In this document: positions 34,872 to 42,555 of the stretch, piece after piece
How positions within the stretch are numbered: position 1 is the first letter of the stretch
Layout: the number at the start of each line of letters is the position of its first letter
NCBI GenBank assembly: GCA_003222395.1
Contig: QHWB01000042.1
Coordinates: 94,776 to 158,775 of the forward strand
Length of the DNA: 64,000 nucleotides
Source: Acidobacteriota bacterium
GTDB taxonomy: Bacteria > Acidobacteriota > Vicinamibacteria > Vicinamibacterales > CAVVIG01
Reading direction: 5' to 3'
The notes under the pieces: generated by a model
Told to the model about the DNA's origin: nothing
Databases searched by the model: none
What the model saw: only the letters and a program-made list of their open reading frames with translations
Program-made: the position numbers and the translations under genes

Positions 34872-35403
34872 GGCCCCCTCCGCGCGCGCCCGCACGTTTC
34901 GGCGAGCACCAAAAAACTGTTGTTGAGAGTTGCGCGCTGGAGCGCACCGACCTGGGGCCGGCGCGCTGCTCTCGACGCGCGGATGCGGGCATGATGCCGA
35001 CATCGAACCGCGTGGCCGCTTGGGCCTCGCGGGTGTGGGAAGCGATCTCAGCGATCGTCCACATCCACGAACTTTGTCATGACGACGTCGAACCTGGGGT
35101 CGAAGCCGTCGAGCGCCGCCGCCGGCGAACGCTCGTCCTGAGGACCAGCGGTGCTGAGTGCCGGCGGTTCCTGTCAGTCCCCGAAGGCTGCGTGGCCCGT
35201 CGCGCCGTACACGACGTGAGCCGTCGCAACGTCTTACGTGGGTGCGCCCGATCGATGACCTGGGCCGTCGACCAGAAACGCGCTCCGGGTGAGGTGACCG
35301 CGAAGCGGAGGGGGTGCTCTAAGAGCACCGGCGAGATGAGAGCAGAATACGGCTGCGCGTGACCCGTGTCAACGGCCAATCGCTTGATAACGCGATCGAT
35401 CGG
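34872..35403. other. Non-coding gap inside island
   Basis: 532 bp between the excisionase and toxin genes. Frames here are short and arginine-rich without recognisable motifs. It should contain the xis-int promoter and the toxin transcript end, but I cannot point to either. Confidence 0.4.
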
Positions 35404-35712
35404 CTACGACACGCGCAAGGGCGGACCGGCTCCACGTCGCGCGTGCCACACGGCGAGCACGATCACGTCGCTCGTTTGTGGAACGTAGTAGACGTGATAG
35501 CGACATGCTGCGAGCAGGAATCGACGAGTGGCTGGGATGGGCGACCGTCGATATGCGCGTCCGATGTACGGTGCGTCACCGATGATCTCGAACGCCGTCG
35601 TGAGTTCGTGTAGGAACAAGTCGGGTGCTGTCGGTCGGTTTGTGCGCCACCAGTCGTCGATTTGTCGGATTTGCTCATCTGATTCGCGTGTGGTCCGAAC
35701 CGGCAGGCTCAC
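35404..35712 (-). CDS. RelE/ParE-family toxin
   Basis: A 102-residue ParE-like toxin: the N-terminal pair of helices (ESDEQIRQIDDWWRTNRP) and beta-sheet core RRFLLAACRYHVYYV and VIVLAVWHARRG match the family. ParE toxins inhibit gyrase, whereas RelE relatives cut ribosome-bound mRNA; this one looks more like ParE. The GTG at 35712 overlaps the antitoxin TGA, tying toxin synthesis to translation of the antitoxin. In an island this pair would favour retention. Confidence 0.88.
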   Translation of the reverse strand: MSLPVRTTRESDEQIRQIDDWWRTNRPTAPDLFLHELTTAFEIIGDAPYIGRAYRRSPIPATRRFLLAACRYHVYYVPQTSDVIVLAVWHARRGAGPPLRVS

Positions 35713-35939
35713 CGACGCCGACGCAACTCTTCCAGAATTGCCGCGGCCGGTCGTACGTGGCCGGCCTCAGCCGACTTCCAGGACGCGGACAACGCGTCGT
35801 GCAGAGCCCGGCGCTCGTCATCCGTCAGGTCGTCACCTTCGTCGTCAGCAACGAGGTCGATGACCGTGCCTTCCGGCAACGTGGTCGGCTCGTCAAGTAC
35901 GAGTCGCCCCTTTTCAACGCGGGCTCGCAGTGGGCTCAT
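35709..35939 (-). CDS. Antitoxin with swapped-hairpin-like N-terminus
   Basis: A 76-residue protein. The N-terminal RARVEKGRLVLDEPTTLPEG is the short beta-hairpin element seen in antitoxins of ParE-type pairs; the acidic middle (DDEGDDLTDDER) and helical C-terminus probably wrap the toxin. It precedes and overlaps the toxin gene. The ATG at 35939 is preferred over upstream starts at up to 36020, which would add a poorly conserved stretch. Confidence 0.82.
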   Translation of the reverse strand: MSPLRARVEKGRLVLDEPTTLPEGTVIDLVADDEGDDLTDDERRALHDALSASWKSAEAGHVRPAAAILEELRRRR

Positions 35940-36586
35940 ACGGTCAATGTACGCCTTTCCATCGCATTGCGACAAGCGTAGCGACGCGCCAGGACTCCCG
36001 GCCATCACGCAAATGCTCACGACACGCGCTGAGCGCAGGCGCTGTCAATGCCCGAAGGCCGCGCGGAACGCGCGGTCGAAGCGCAGATGCAAAGGCGAAG
36101 AGCATTGACGGCGCCGAGCACAGCGGCAGGCTGGAAGGCGTGATGGCCGGCGAGCAGAACGTCACGCAGGATGTACCGAAGACCGCCGTGACAAGGGTCA
36201 GGACAGGTTCGTGATCGCGGACCAGATCACACTGCAACCGTCACCCGATCGCAGCGTAGATCGGCGCCCGCAAGGCGCGACAGACTCGTTCACCATGAAC
36301 GCGCCACGTGCAGCTCGCTGCGGCACGCAAGCCGTGGTGTGAACGACCCCGTCTGTTCACGTGCAGGGCCACCCTGCGTCGTCAGCGCCGGGGTCGTTCA
36401 CACCACGGCTTGCTCTCCATCGTCGACGCCGTGGCTGTCCGACGGGCGGCACAGATCGCCGCCCGATGACGGCGACGCTGTTGCCAACTGCATGCGTGAT
36501 CTACGACTTCTCGCTCCGGCGCGTCTGCGTGCGGTGAGGTTCGGACGTGTCGCGGTGTTGGAGCAGGTGGAACAGTCGAGGACAAC
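35940..36586. other. Gap carrying a large inverted repeat
   Basis: 647 bp without a supported gene, between the antitoxin start and the end of the winged-helix gene. Its main content is the inverted repeat at 36327-36413. The antitoxin promoter should lie near 35,950-36,000. Confidence 0.45.
36327..36413. repeat. Perfect 25-bp inverted repeat with 37-nt loop
   Basis: Arms 36327-36351 and 36389-36413 are exact reverse complements. The loop itself holds a small hairpin (GCAGGGCCACCCTGC, 36364-36378). No T-tract follows, so it is not a simple intrinsic terminator. Its place just downstream of the winged-helix/nuclease-like gene pair suggests a replication or recombination site, or a stable RNA end. 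Confidence 0.8.
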
Positions 36587-37669
36587 CTACGCCGTTGCTA
36601 GGTTGTCTCCCGGTTCGAGCATCTTCTCAACCCTGCCGGCCTTGCCCACGAGCGGTGTGAGCTGCAGATATTGGTGCGGCAATTCGGCGAACTCGACGCG
36701 GCCCCAGCCGCGGTGTAGTTGGTCTCGCAACGTGCCGCCCGCGAGCGCCCAGAGCGCCTGCACGCCGCGCTGGTGCCAGACGCGGTACAGCGCCTCGAAC
36801 CGCGCCGCGCCAAACGTCCGGGCGGCGGTCGTGAGGTCGAGATCGGGGTCGCGCGACGGGCACACGAGCTCGCCCCGGCGGCTCCGAAAATACCAGTCGA
36901 GCTCGTCGATCTCGCGCGGGGTCAACGGCCTCATGAACGCGTCGCGAACGGCGTATCGGTAGAGGGCCGCAGCTTTCCGGAATCGCCGCGGCAGGAGGAC
37001 GCGAACGCTCCATTCGTCGACCGATCGCAGCAGGTCGGCGAGCCGCACCAGGAAGACCCGAAAGTCCGTGGGCACCGCGCGCGTCGCCAGGTAGAGAAAC
37101 ACATGCCGGCGATCGCCGTGGAGCGGCACGCCGATGGGCAGCTTCTCCGGGAAGAACCGGGTGGTCTGCTCGGCGCCGCTGCCGAAGGAGAGGTGGGGAT
37201 ACCAGTCGTCCGGCAGGTCCCGCTCGAACGCCTCGTGGAAGTACGTCCGCTTGTCGCGCTCGGTGCCCAGCCAGCCGTAGCGGCGGTCGGCCAGCACGGC
37301 GTCCAGGAGCATCAAGCGCTCGACGAAGCGGCCCAGCGACGCGGGCTTTCGATGACGATTATTCGGCTCGCCGATCGCCTCGTACAGCGGTTTGTACTGC
37401 ACGTGAAACAGCCGTCCGCGGTGAAGCGCGCCAGGCGTGATCGGCGTGGCGTACCCGGCGGTGACGAGCCGGGCGAGAAAGTCGTGCGTCTTCTGGCCAT
37501 GCGCGAGGCCGGTGAACGCGCGGTACTGCCGCTCCAGGAACACGCCCGAGAAGACGAGCACATGGACCAAGAACCGCGCCTGGCGCTCGGTGAACCCGAG
37601 CCGCATGAGGCATCCAATGCGTGAGGGACTGACGCTCTGGCACAGGCGGATGGAGACGGATTTCATCAT
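36587..37669 (-). CDS. Island protein with N-terminal winged helix (replication-relaxation-like)
   Basis: A 360-residue protein. The N-terminal ~100 residues (GFTERQARFLVHVLVFSG; FLARLVTAGYATP) look like a winged helix of the type in replication-relaxation proteins. The remainder is a mixed alpha/beta region with Arg-rich and aromatic segments (VWHQRGVQALWALAGG) that I do not recognise. The ATG at 37669 overlaps the TGA of the upstream gene (ATGATGA), implying coupling. A longer frame upstream is a shadow of that gene. Function in plasmid or island replication or mobilisation is an inference from fold and context. Confidence 0.7.
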   Translation of the reverse strand: MMKSVSIRLCQSVSPSRIGCLMRLGFTERQARFLVHVLVFSGVFLERQYRAFTGLAHGQKTHDFLARLVTAGYATPITPGALHRGRLFHVQYKPLYEAIGEPNNRHRKPASLGRFVERLMLLDAVLADRRYGWLGTERDKRTYFHEAFERDLPDDWYPHLSFGSGAEQTTRFFPEKLPIGVPLHGDRRHVFLYLATRAVPTDFRVFLVRLADLLRSVDEWSVRVLLPRRFRKAAALYRYAVRDAFMRPLTPREIDELDWYFRSRRGELVCPSRDPDLDLTTAARTFGAARFEALYRVWHQRGVQALWALAGGTLRDQLHRGWGRVEFAELPHQYLQLTPLVGKAGRVEKMLEPGDNLATA

Positions 37670-38625
37670 CGAAACAGCTCCTCGGCCACGCGCGGATCGA
37701 ACCCACGTCCGCCGCCTCGCCCGCCACGCCCGTAGCATTTGAATCCGGCCCGCGCCACGCCCGCCGCATGCGCGCCCCGGTAGTGGTCGGTGACGATCTC
37801 GACGTCCTGGTGACGGTCGCGTCCGTCCAGCGCGTACTCGATCCGGAAGTCGGGGAAGTGGACGCTTTCGTCGAAGTACGGAAGGTCGTGATCGCGGGCC
37901 CATTCTTCGATCTCGCGCGGGTCGCGATCGGGTCGTCCGTCGCTGTCGGCCCGGCCGCGATTGTGCTCTTGTAGCCATTCCTGGTATTCGCGCTTGAGTT
38001 CCTGCTCGAGCACGACCCGACGGACGTCGGCGCCCTGTTCCCGGAGGCGTTCCTCCTCGCGCAGGAACGCGCCATAGAGCTGGGCGTCATGTGACAGCTC
38101 GCGGGGTCGGCTGACGCCGGCGTAGAAGGTTTGCTCGCGCTCGTCACTACGATCGCGGCGATGGGCTTCCAGGAGGTGGTGGCCACGCTCGGTGAGCGTC
38201 ACCGCACGATCGCGGCCGTCAAGGGACACGAACCGCACCAGGCCTTCGTCGCGCAGGTGACGCAGATCAGGCTCACGCAGGTCGCTCGGCTCATCTCGGA
38301 GCTCGCGGAAATCGCGCTCCGGCACCACCCGAAACGCCCCTACGGTCGCAAGGGACCGGCTGTCGTCGCCGTTCAGTTCGTACCGATGGTCGCCATCGAC
38401 GACGATCTCGCGCTCGAGTCCGCGCGGTAGTTCGAGGCCGTCGATGAACGCGTCTCGCGGGTCGACGTCTCGTTCACGAGCGTCGCGATCGCGGTCACGA
38501 GCGTCGTCCGGATCGCGAGGATCAACCTCTTCACGATCCAGTCCGGAGTCACGACGCAATGCAACCCATGGCATCTCGATGTCGCGGACGTCCTCGTCGC
38601 GGTCGCGCGGATCGAAGTCGAGCAT
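37666..38625 (-). CDS. Island protein: charged N-terminus, winged helix, nuclease-like C-terminus
   Basis: A 319-residue protein from ATG 38625 with GAGGTGAG upstream. Residues 1-75 are an extreme Asp/Arg low-complexity stretch (DPRDPDDARDRDRDARERD). The middle has a winged-helix signature (HLRDEGLVRFVSLDGRDR; VTLTERGHHLLEAH). The C-terminus reads HFPDFRIEYALDG... DVEIVT, spaced like the PD-(D/E)XK core found at the end of replication-relaxation proteins, with Thr at the Lys position, followed by a Gly/Arg-rich patch. It overlaps the next gene by 4 nt, forming a two-gene unit divergent from the integron integrase. Confidence 0.7.
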   Translation of the reverse strand: MLDFDPRDRDEDVRDIEMPWVALRRDSGLDREEVDPRDPDDARDRDRDARERDVDPRDAFIDGLELPRGLEREIVVDGDHRYELNGDDSRSLATVGAFRVVPERDFRELRDEPSDLREPDLRHLRDEGLVRFVSLDGRDRAVTLTERGHHLLEAHRRDRSDEREQTFYAGVSRPRELSHDAQLYGAFLREEERLREQGADVRRVVLEQELKREYQEWLQEHNRGRADSDGRPDRDPREIEEWARDHDLPYFDESVHFPDFRIEYALDGRDRHQDVEIVTDHYRGAHAAGVARAGFKCYGRGGRGGGRGFDPRVAEELFR

Positions 38626-38876
38626 CGCTCACCTCGTCGGTGACAGATGGATGCGTCTGCCGCGATGACAATGCGATTATGCGGAGCGAAGAGACCGGCC
38701 GCAATTCGCGATCGGATGGCGTCGGGTCGTGTGAGGTGGTGGACGGGGTTAATGATTCATCCTGCGGCCGTGCGGAATCCATTGCAGAATAGACATAGGA
38801 CCCTTCGACGCGAACGCGACCGGCGACCACGGATGACGTCAGGCGCGACGTTCGCGTGTTCCTCGGAGGCGTGCAT
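38626..38876. promoter_or_regulatory. Divergent intergenic region before intI
   Basis: 251 bp between two divergent genes. GGAGG precedes the intI ATG by 7 nt and GAGGTGAG precedes the other gene. No attI-like core or attC site is seen on this side, which matters for the integron's orientation. I cannot identify clear -35/-10 pairs. Confidence 0.4.
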
Positions 38877-39905
38877 ATGGTTGATCGAATTTCGATGCCC
38901 GAGACGTCCGGCGCGCCACCACGCGCATCGGCTCCGAAGCTCCTCGATCGCGTGCGGGAGGCGATTCGCACGAGGCACTACAGCCGGCGCACCGAGACCG
39001 CGTATGTCGCCTGGATTCGACGATTCATTGTGTTTCACGGCAAGCGCCATCCGCGAGAGCTCGGATCACCTGCGGTGACGGCGTTCGTGTCGAGCCTGGC
39101 GGCTCGCGGCGTGAGCGCGTCGACTCAAAACCAGGCGCTCAGCGCCGTCCTCTTTCTGTTCGAGGTCGTCCTGGGCCAGCGGGTGGGTTGGATGGACGAG
39201 ATCGTCCGGGCGCAGCGTCCGGTGCGCGTGCCCGTCGTGCACTCGCGCCAGGAAGTGTCCTCGCTGCTGTCCCAGCTGCGAGGCCCCGTGTGGCTGATGG
39301 CCTCGCTGATGTATGGGGCTGGACTGAGGCTTCTCGAGTGCGCCGAGCTTCGGGTGAAGGACATCAGCTTCGACCGCGGCGAGCTGCGGATCCGAGACGG
39401 GAAGGGCCGTAAGGATCGAGTGACGGTTCTGCCGGCATCTTCAAAACAGCCCCTTCTCGATCACCTACAGCGTGTGAAAGCACAACACGAGGCTGACCTG
39501 AAGGCGGGACGTGGGAGCGTCGCGCTCCCGGACTTGCTCCGATTGAAGTACCCGAACGCTCCTTTTGAGTGGACTTGGCAGTGGGTGTTTCCCGCGACGC
39601 GCTTTTATGTGGATCGGGCGACAGGGGAGCACCGTCGGCATCACCTCCACGAGTCGGTGCTCCAGCGGGCCGTCAAGGACGCGGCGCGTGCCGCCGGCAT
39701 TGCGGTTCCCGCCACATGCCATTCGCTGCGCCACAGTTTTGCGACACATTTGCTCGAAGCCGGGCACGACATCCGGACGATTCAGGAGTTGCTCGGGCAT
39801 CGCGACGTGAGTACGACGATGATTTATACCCACGTGCTGAACCAGGGCGCACGCGGCGTGCGAAGTCCACTCGATCAACTCGGGCCAGGCACGGGCCGCT
39901 CATGA
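38877..39905 (+). CDS. intI: Integron integrase IntI
   Basis: A 342-residue tyrosine recombinase of the integron type. Catalytic residues R151 ([14 protein letters not shown]), K176 region (DGKGRKDR), H282/R285 ([12 protein letters not shown]), H308 ([10 protein letters not shown]) and nucleophile Y317 (MIYTHV) are all present. The IntI-specific insert is clear at residues ~207-240 ([18 protein letters not shown] and WQWVFPA), absent from XerC/D and phage integrases. The ATG at 38877 has GGAGG 7 nt upstream. Its 3' end, not its 5' end, faces the cassettes, so the integron is in the inverse layout. Confidence 0.95.
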   Translation: MVDRISMPETSGAPPRASAPKLLDRVREAIRTRHYSRRTETAYVAWIRRFIVFHGKRHPRELGSPAVTAFVSSLAARGVSASTQNQALSAVLFLFEVVLGQRVGWMDEIVRAQRPVRVPVVHSRQEVSSLLSQLRGPVWLMASLMYGAGLRLLECAELRVKDISFDRGELRIRDGKGRKDRVTVLPASSKQPLLDHLQRVKAQHEADLKAGRGSVALPDLLRLKYPNAPFEWTWQWVFPATRFYVDRATGEHRRHHLHESVLQRAVKDAARAAGIAVPATCHSLRHSFATHLLEAGHDIRTIQELLGHRDVSTTMIYTHVLNQGARGVRSPLDQLGPGTGRS

Positions 39906-40104
39906 CCTCGGATATCCCACGCCGCTCGCACAAATATTTGCGCTATCGCGATCGGCCTATCCAGCCCGTACTCCGCGGCTGCTTCCCGGCAAATGACAGT
40001 CGTAGCGCGACTTCCGCGTGTACTCGAAGCGCCGGGCTTCCGCGCTACGCTGCAGAATCCGTTTAAGTATTGGGATCTCGAGATCAGGCGACTATTCGTT
40101 GGGC
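39906..40104 (+). other. Candidate attI region with first cassette junction
   Basis: Between the intI stop and the first cassette. A core site GTTGGGC lies at 40098-40104, matching the R' consensus GTTRRRY, and marks where the first cassette joins. No upstream RYYYAAC partner with hairpin-forming arms is visible, so it looks like attI rather than an attC. TTAAGTATTGG near 40,063 could be a -10 region for a cassette promoter; that is a guess. Confidence 0.6.
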
Positions 40105-40126
40105 GGACAAGGTTGAGCGGGCACCC

Positions 40127-40528
40127 ATGGGATCAGTCTTTGTTGCGAAGACACGCCAACGAGATTCAGAACAGACGGACTTCCTAGTTCCCCAGGCTCG
40201 AATCACGTTTGGCGGCATTTATTTCTTTTTGTATCCAGCATTTCTGCGGTTGCATGACCAGACTGGCGAGCTTGTTGATCCGCAGGTGGACGCTTTCTTT
40301 GACGGCGCCAATCTCGAAGTACTGCAACGCTTTCTGAACGAGTCCAGGGACCGTGTGCTTGCCGAGCCGAACGACTGGGAGCAACATGTGGCCACCTCGT
40401 TACCGAGCGGCGAGGCGCGGTACGAACGCACTTCGCGAGCAGCGGTACTCGATCTGCTGGATCGACTGGAGCGTGCCCTGCTACTCGCCCGCGAACAAGG
40501 GCTCGGTCTCTTCTTCATGGGAGAGTAA
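40127..40528 (+). CDS. Integron cassette 1 protein, unknown function
   Basis: A 133-residue protein from ATG 40127, starting 23 bp inside the cassette. No family recognised. It has a compact mixed composition with FGGIYFFLYPAFLRLHDQ near the start and a helical C-terminus (AAVLDLLDRLERALLLAREQ). It ends 20 bp before the attC left core, the normal layout of a one-gene cassette. An in-frame ATG at 40070 lies before the cassette junction and is rejected. The product is probably cytosolic; no signal peptide is seen. Confidence 0.75.
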   Translation: MGSVFVAKTRQRDSEQTDFLVPQARITFGGIYFFLYPAFLRLHDQTGELVDPQVDAFFDGANLEVLQRFLNESRDRVLAEPNDWEQHVATSLPSGEARYERTSRAAVLDLLDRLERALLLAREQGLGLFFMGE

Positions 40529-40547
40529 GAGCGGCACTTGACTTGCC

Positions 40548-40646
40548 GCCCAACAGCCGCTGCAGTCGTCGAGCAGTGGCGCGATGCTGAGATTCTTGAC
40601 TGGGGTGGTGAACCGCCGCTCGCGGCTGAGCGGCACGTCGTTATGC
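40548..40646 (+). repeat. attC site of cassette 1
   Basis: 99 bp from R'' GCCCAAC (40548-40554) to R' GTTATGC (40640-40646). Inner arms AGCCGCTGCAG and GCTGAGCGGC pair with one unpaired base, the bulge typical of attC. R' departs from GTTRRRY at one position. IntI would cleave the folded bottom strand in R'. Confidence 0.82.
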
Positions 40647-40736
40647 AATCTGAATCAAGGATCGATTAGAGTTCGCCGAGCAGTATCTCGCTGGGAGGCA
40701 CCCGCGGCATCAGGAACGGACAAGGAGCGCAGCGCC

Positions 40737-41114
40737 ATGAAGCAGCTCGTTATCGTCCTCGCCGTCGTCGCGTCTGCTTCAATTCACGCTCAGTCAGGAA
40801 CCTTCGGCAGGGGACAACAGGTTCGGGTGAAGTCAATCGACCCGACCCGTCCACCTGCCACCGCGATGACATTGACGATCGTCGGCGTACCGAACGATCG
40901 GCTGTCGGTGTCCGGTGGCGCGCTGTACGTGAATGATGTCAGAGTCGACCGGTTCTCCCCTGAATTCATCCAGCGTGTGGTCGCTGCACCCGAGCGCATT
41001 CCCGTCCAGGTGCCTCCCGGTCACTACTTCGTCATGGGCGAGCAAAGGAACAACCAGGACATTAGTGAGTACTGGGGGCAGCATTCGGAGATTAGCCTCC
41101 AAGTCACCCGATAG
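40737..41114 (+). CDS. Cassette 2, first gene: exported signal-peptidase-I-like fragment
   Basis: A 125-residue protein with AAGGAG upstream of ATG 40737 and a signal peptide (KQLVIVLAVVASASIHAQ). The C-terminal part VPPGHYFVMGEQRNNQDISE resembles the S26 signal peptidase I box with GDNRNNSxDSR, but the catalytic Ser and Lys segments are absent and Asp of GDN is Glu. It is therefore a non-catalytic S26-like beta domain, probably periplasmic. It shares a single cassette with the following gene, since no attC lies between them. Confidence 0.7.
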   Translation: MKQLVIVLAVVASASIHAQSGTFGRGQQVRVKSIDPTRPPATAMTLTIVGVPNDRLSVSGGALYVNDVRVDRFSPEFIQRVVAAPERIPVQVPPGHYFVMGEQRNNQDISEYWGQHSEISLQVTR

Positions 41115-41154
41115 GTCGGCGCCAGGACGTACAGCGGTGTGTCTGGGGTTTCGA

Positions 41155-42066
41155 ATGAATTGGGGCGCTATGAACAAGGCCTGGCCTGCAATCGCGCTGA
41201 TGTTGGCTGGGCCATCCGCAGCCGCTCGGCAAGAAGCCGGCACTCAACTTGTCAACGGCTGGATAGCGGAGCCTGGCGCGAGAGCCGACGTTCAGGCGAA
41301 CGTCGTTGTCGTTCGTCGCGGGACGATTCGGACTGCACGACTCTACTCGGACTTTGTCTTTCGATTCGAGTTCCGTCCGTCACAGCCGACAGCTGAAGGG
41401 CGCGTACTTATACGTTCGCGATTCGGCTACGGGAGTCCGGGGAGCGAACGTGGCTACCGTGTTGCGCTAGCCAACAGAACAGACGGGGGTGAGGCGCTTG
41501 GTCGCATTTCGAGCGCTGATGTCGGGATGAAGGTGACAGGGTTCACACCGGTCCAGCCAGCCGTTTCCAGTGACGGCTGGCAGGCGTGTGAGATTCGAGC
41601 GGAGCGTGGCACGCTCACCGTTACGATCAACGGGATAACCGTGAGCTCGGCCGAGAGCCTGGACGAGTTTACTGGATACCTTGCGCTTCAGGCGAGACGC
41701 GGTGATGGGATTGAGTTCAGAAACCTCGTCGCAGAGCGGCTTCCGTCGGCAGGTGAACCCTTTGGGCGGGGCGCCTATCGTGGCCAAGAGCCAGGCGTTA
41801 CGCTGCCGCGCCCACTAAAAACCGCCAAGCCTTTCTACCCTCGCGAGCCGCACGATGCCTGGATTCAGGGAGTCGTCGGTCTTGAGCTGGTCGTCGAAGC
41901 GACAGGTTCGGTTGGGGACGTCCGTGTTGTGAAGTCGCTGCATCCCGATCTGGATGAGGCCGCGATCGCGAGCGCTCGCCAGTGGCGGTTCACGCCAGGC
42001 ACAAGCGCCGGACAGTCGATTCCAGTAATCGTGACGATGGAAGTGTCATTTCGACGGACCCAATGA
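41155..42066 (+). CDS. Cassette 2, second gene: DUF1080-like and TonB C-terminal domain protein
   Basis: A 303-residue protein with a signal peptide (NKAWPAIALMLAGPSAAA). Residues ~25-195 look like a concanavalin-type DUF1080 domain (FVFRFEFRPS; ALQARRGDGIEFRNLVAERLP). Residues ~205-303 form a TonB C-terminal-like domain (FYPREPHDAWIQGVVGLELV; DEAAIASARQWRFTPG). Both domains are common in acidobacterial chromosomes, so the cassette may have been assembled from such a host. The start may be ATG 41155 or 41170. It ends 25 bp before the attC core. Confidence 0.78.
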   Translation: MNWGAMNKAWPAIALMLAGPSAAARQEAGTQLVNGWIAEPGARADVQANVVVVRRGTIRTARLYSDFVFRFEFRPSQPTAEGRVLIRSRFGYGSPGSERGYRVALANRTDGGEALGRISSADVGMKVTGFTPVQPAVSSDGWQACEIRAERGTLTVTINGITVSSAESLDEFTGYLALQARRGDGIEFRNLVAERLPSAGEPFGRGAYRGQEPGVTLPRPLKTAKPFYPREPHDAWIQGVVGLELVVEATGSVGDVRVVKSLHPDLDEAAIASARQWRFTPGTSAGQSIPVIVTMEVSFRRTQ

Positions 42067-42090
42067 TTGACCCGCCTTGCCAGACATGCC

Positions 42091-42163
42091 GCCTAACACC
42101 CGTTGCACCAGACGGCGGCAGGTGCGATCTTGAGCTGCCGCTGGTGAACGCAAACCGTTGGGC
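42091..42163 (+). repeat. attC site of cassette 2
   Basis: 73 bp from R'' GCCTAAC (42091-42097) to R' GTTGGGC (42157-42163), both perfect consensus cores. Arms CACCAGACGGCGGCAG and CTGCCGCTGGTG pair around a short loop. A textbook attC. Confidence 0.9.
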
Positions 42164-42436
42164 GGGCTATTCAGCGATTCGGGCTATGTCGAAACCGTTT
42201 GGTCGATGCCAGCCGAATCGCGTCCCTCCGAATGCAGTAATCACAGCTGAGGTCTCGGTGTTAGGAAAGCGGACGGAAACCTCTGCGGGCGATTCCGGTG
42301 ACGCGCTTCGGCAATGTGAAGCGGATGTGAAACTCTGCGCACGAAACCGCCGGATTCGGCCAGGAGCATCCGGACGGTCCGCGCGATTTTCCTAACGAAT
42401 CCGGCACGAACCGACTCCGCCGGACCATTCATTTTC
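42164..42436. other. Island right end, non-coding
   Basis: No gene is supported. It holds a 9-bp inverted pair GTTAGGAAA / TTTCCTAAC about 130 bp apart and the 18-bp direct repeat described separately. It presumably contains sites needed for excision. Confidence 0.45.
42315..42332. repeat. 18-bp repeat shared with the island left end
   Basis: TGTGAAGCGGATGTGAAA occurs here and at 33405-33422, in the same orientation, 105 bp and 83 bp inside the two att sites. The flanks differ. It may be an arm-type binding site for the integrase. Confidence 0.5.
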
Positions 42437-42485
42437 GACTTTTAATCACGGTGTCCCGAGTTCGATCCCCGGGGGGCCCACCAGC
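42437..42485. repeat. attR: 49-bp copy of tRNA-Lys 3' half
   Basis: Matches 33274-33322 in 48 of 49 bases. The 5' half of a tRNA is absent, so this is the displaced tail left by integration. Chromosomal sequence resumes after it. Confidence 0.9.
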
Positions 42486-42555
42486 CTTCGCTCACCTTCG
42501 GCGAGCCAAGGACACCGTCAAAGCCATACTTGCACATCGCTCGTCAAATACCATC

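Larger units (their letters stand above)
33274..42485. mobile_element. Genomic island integrated at tRNA-Lys
   Basis: A 9.2-kb element bounded by 49-bp direct repeats, with a tyrosine integrase and excisionase next to the tRNA end. Contents in order: split integrase, excisionase, ParE-like toxin and antitoxin, a two-gene winged-helix/nuclease-like module with a 25-bp inverted repeat, an integron integrase, and two gene cassettes with attC sites. No relaxase, conjugation or phage structural gene is seen, so it would need outside help to move. The integrase frameshift may have trapped it. Confidence 0.88.

Noticed and set aside
36327..36413. Intrinsic terminator
   Set aside because: No T-tract, loop too long, arms far longer than usual.
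38626..38876. attI on the 5' side of intI as in classical integrons
   Set aside because: No GTTRRRY core or cassettes there; attC orientation requires insertion on the 3' side.
41114..41155. attC between the two genes of cassette 2
   Set aside because: Only 40 bp with no R'' or R' core.
42259..42396. GTTAGGA...TCCTAAC as a third attC
   Set aside because: The cores occur in reversed order (GTT... first), and the interior lacks paired inner arms, so it is only an inverted repeat.
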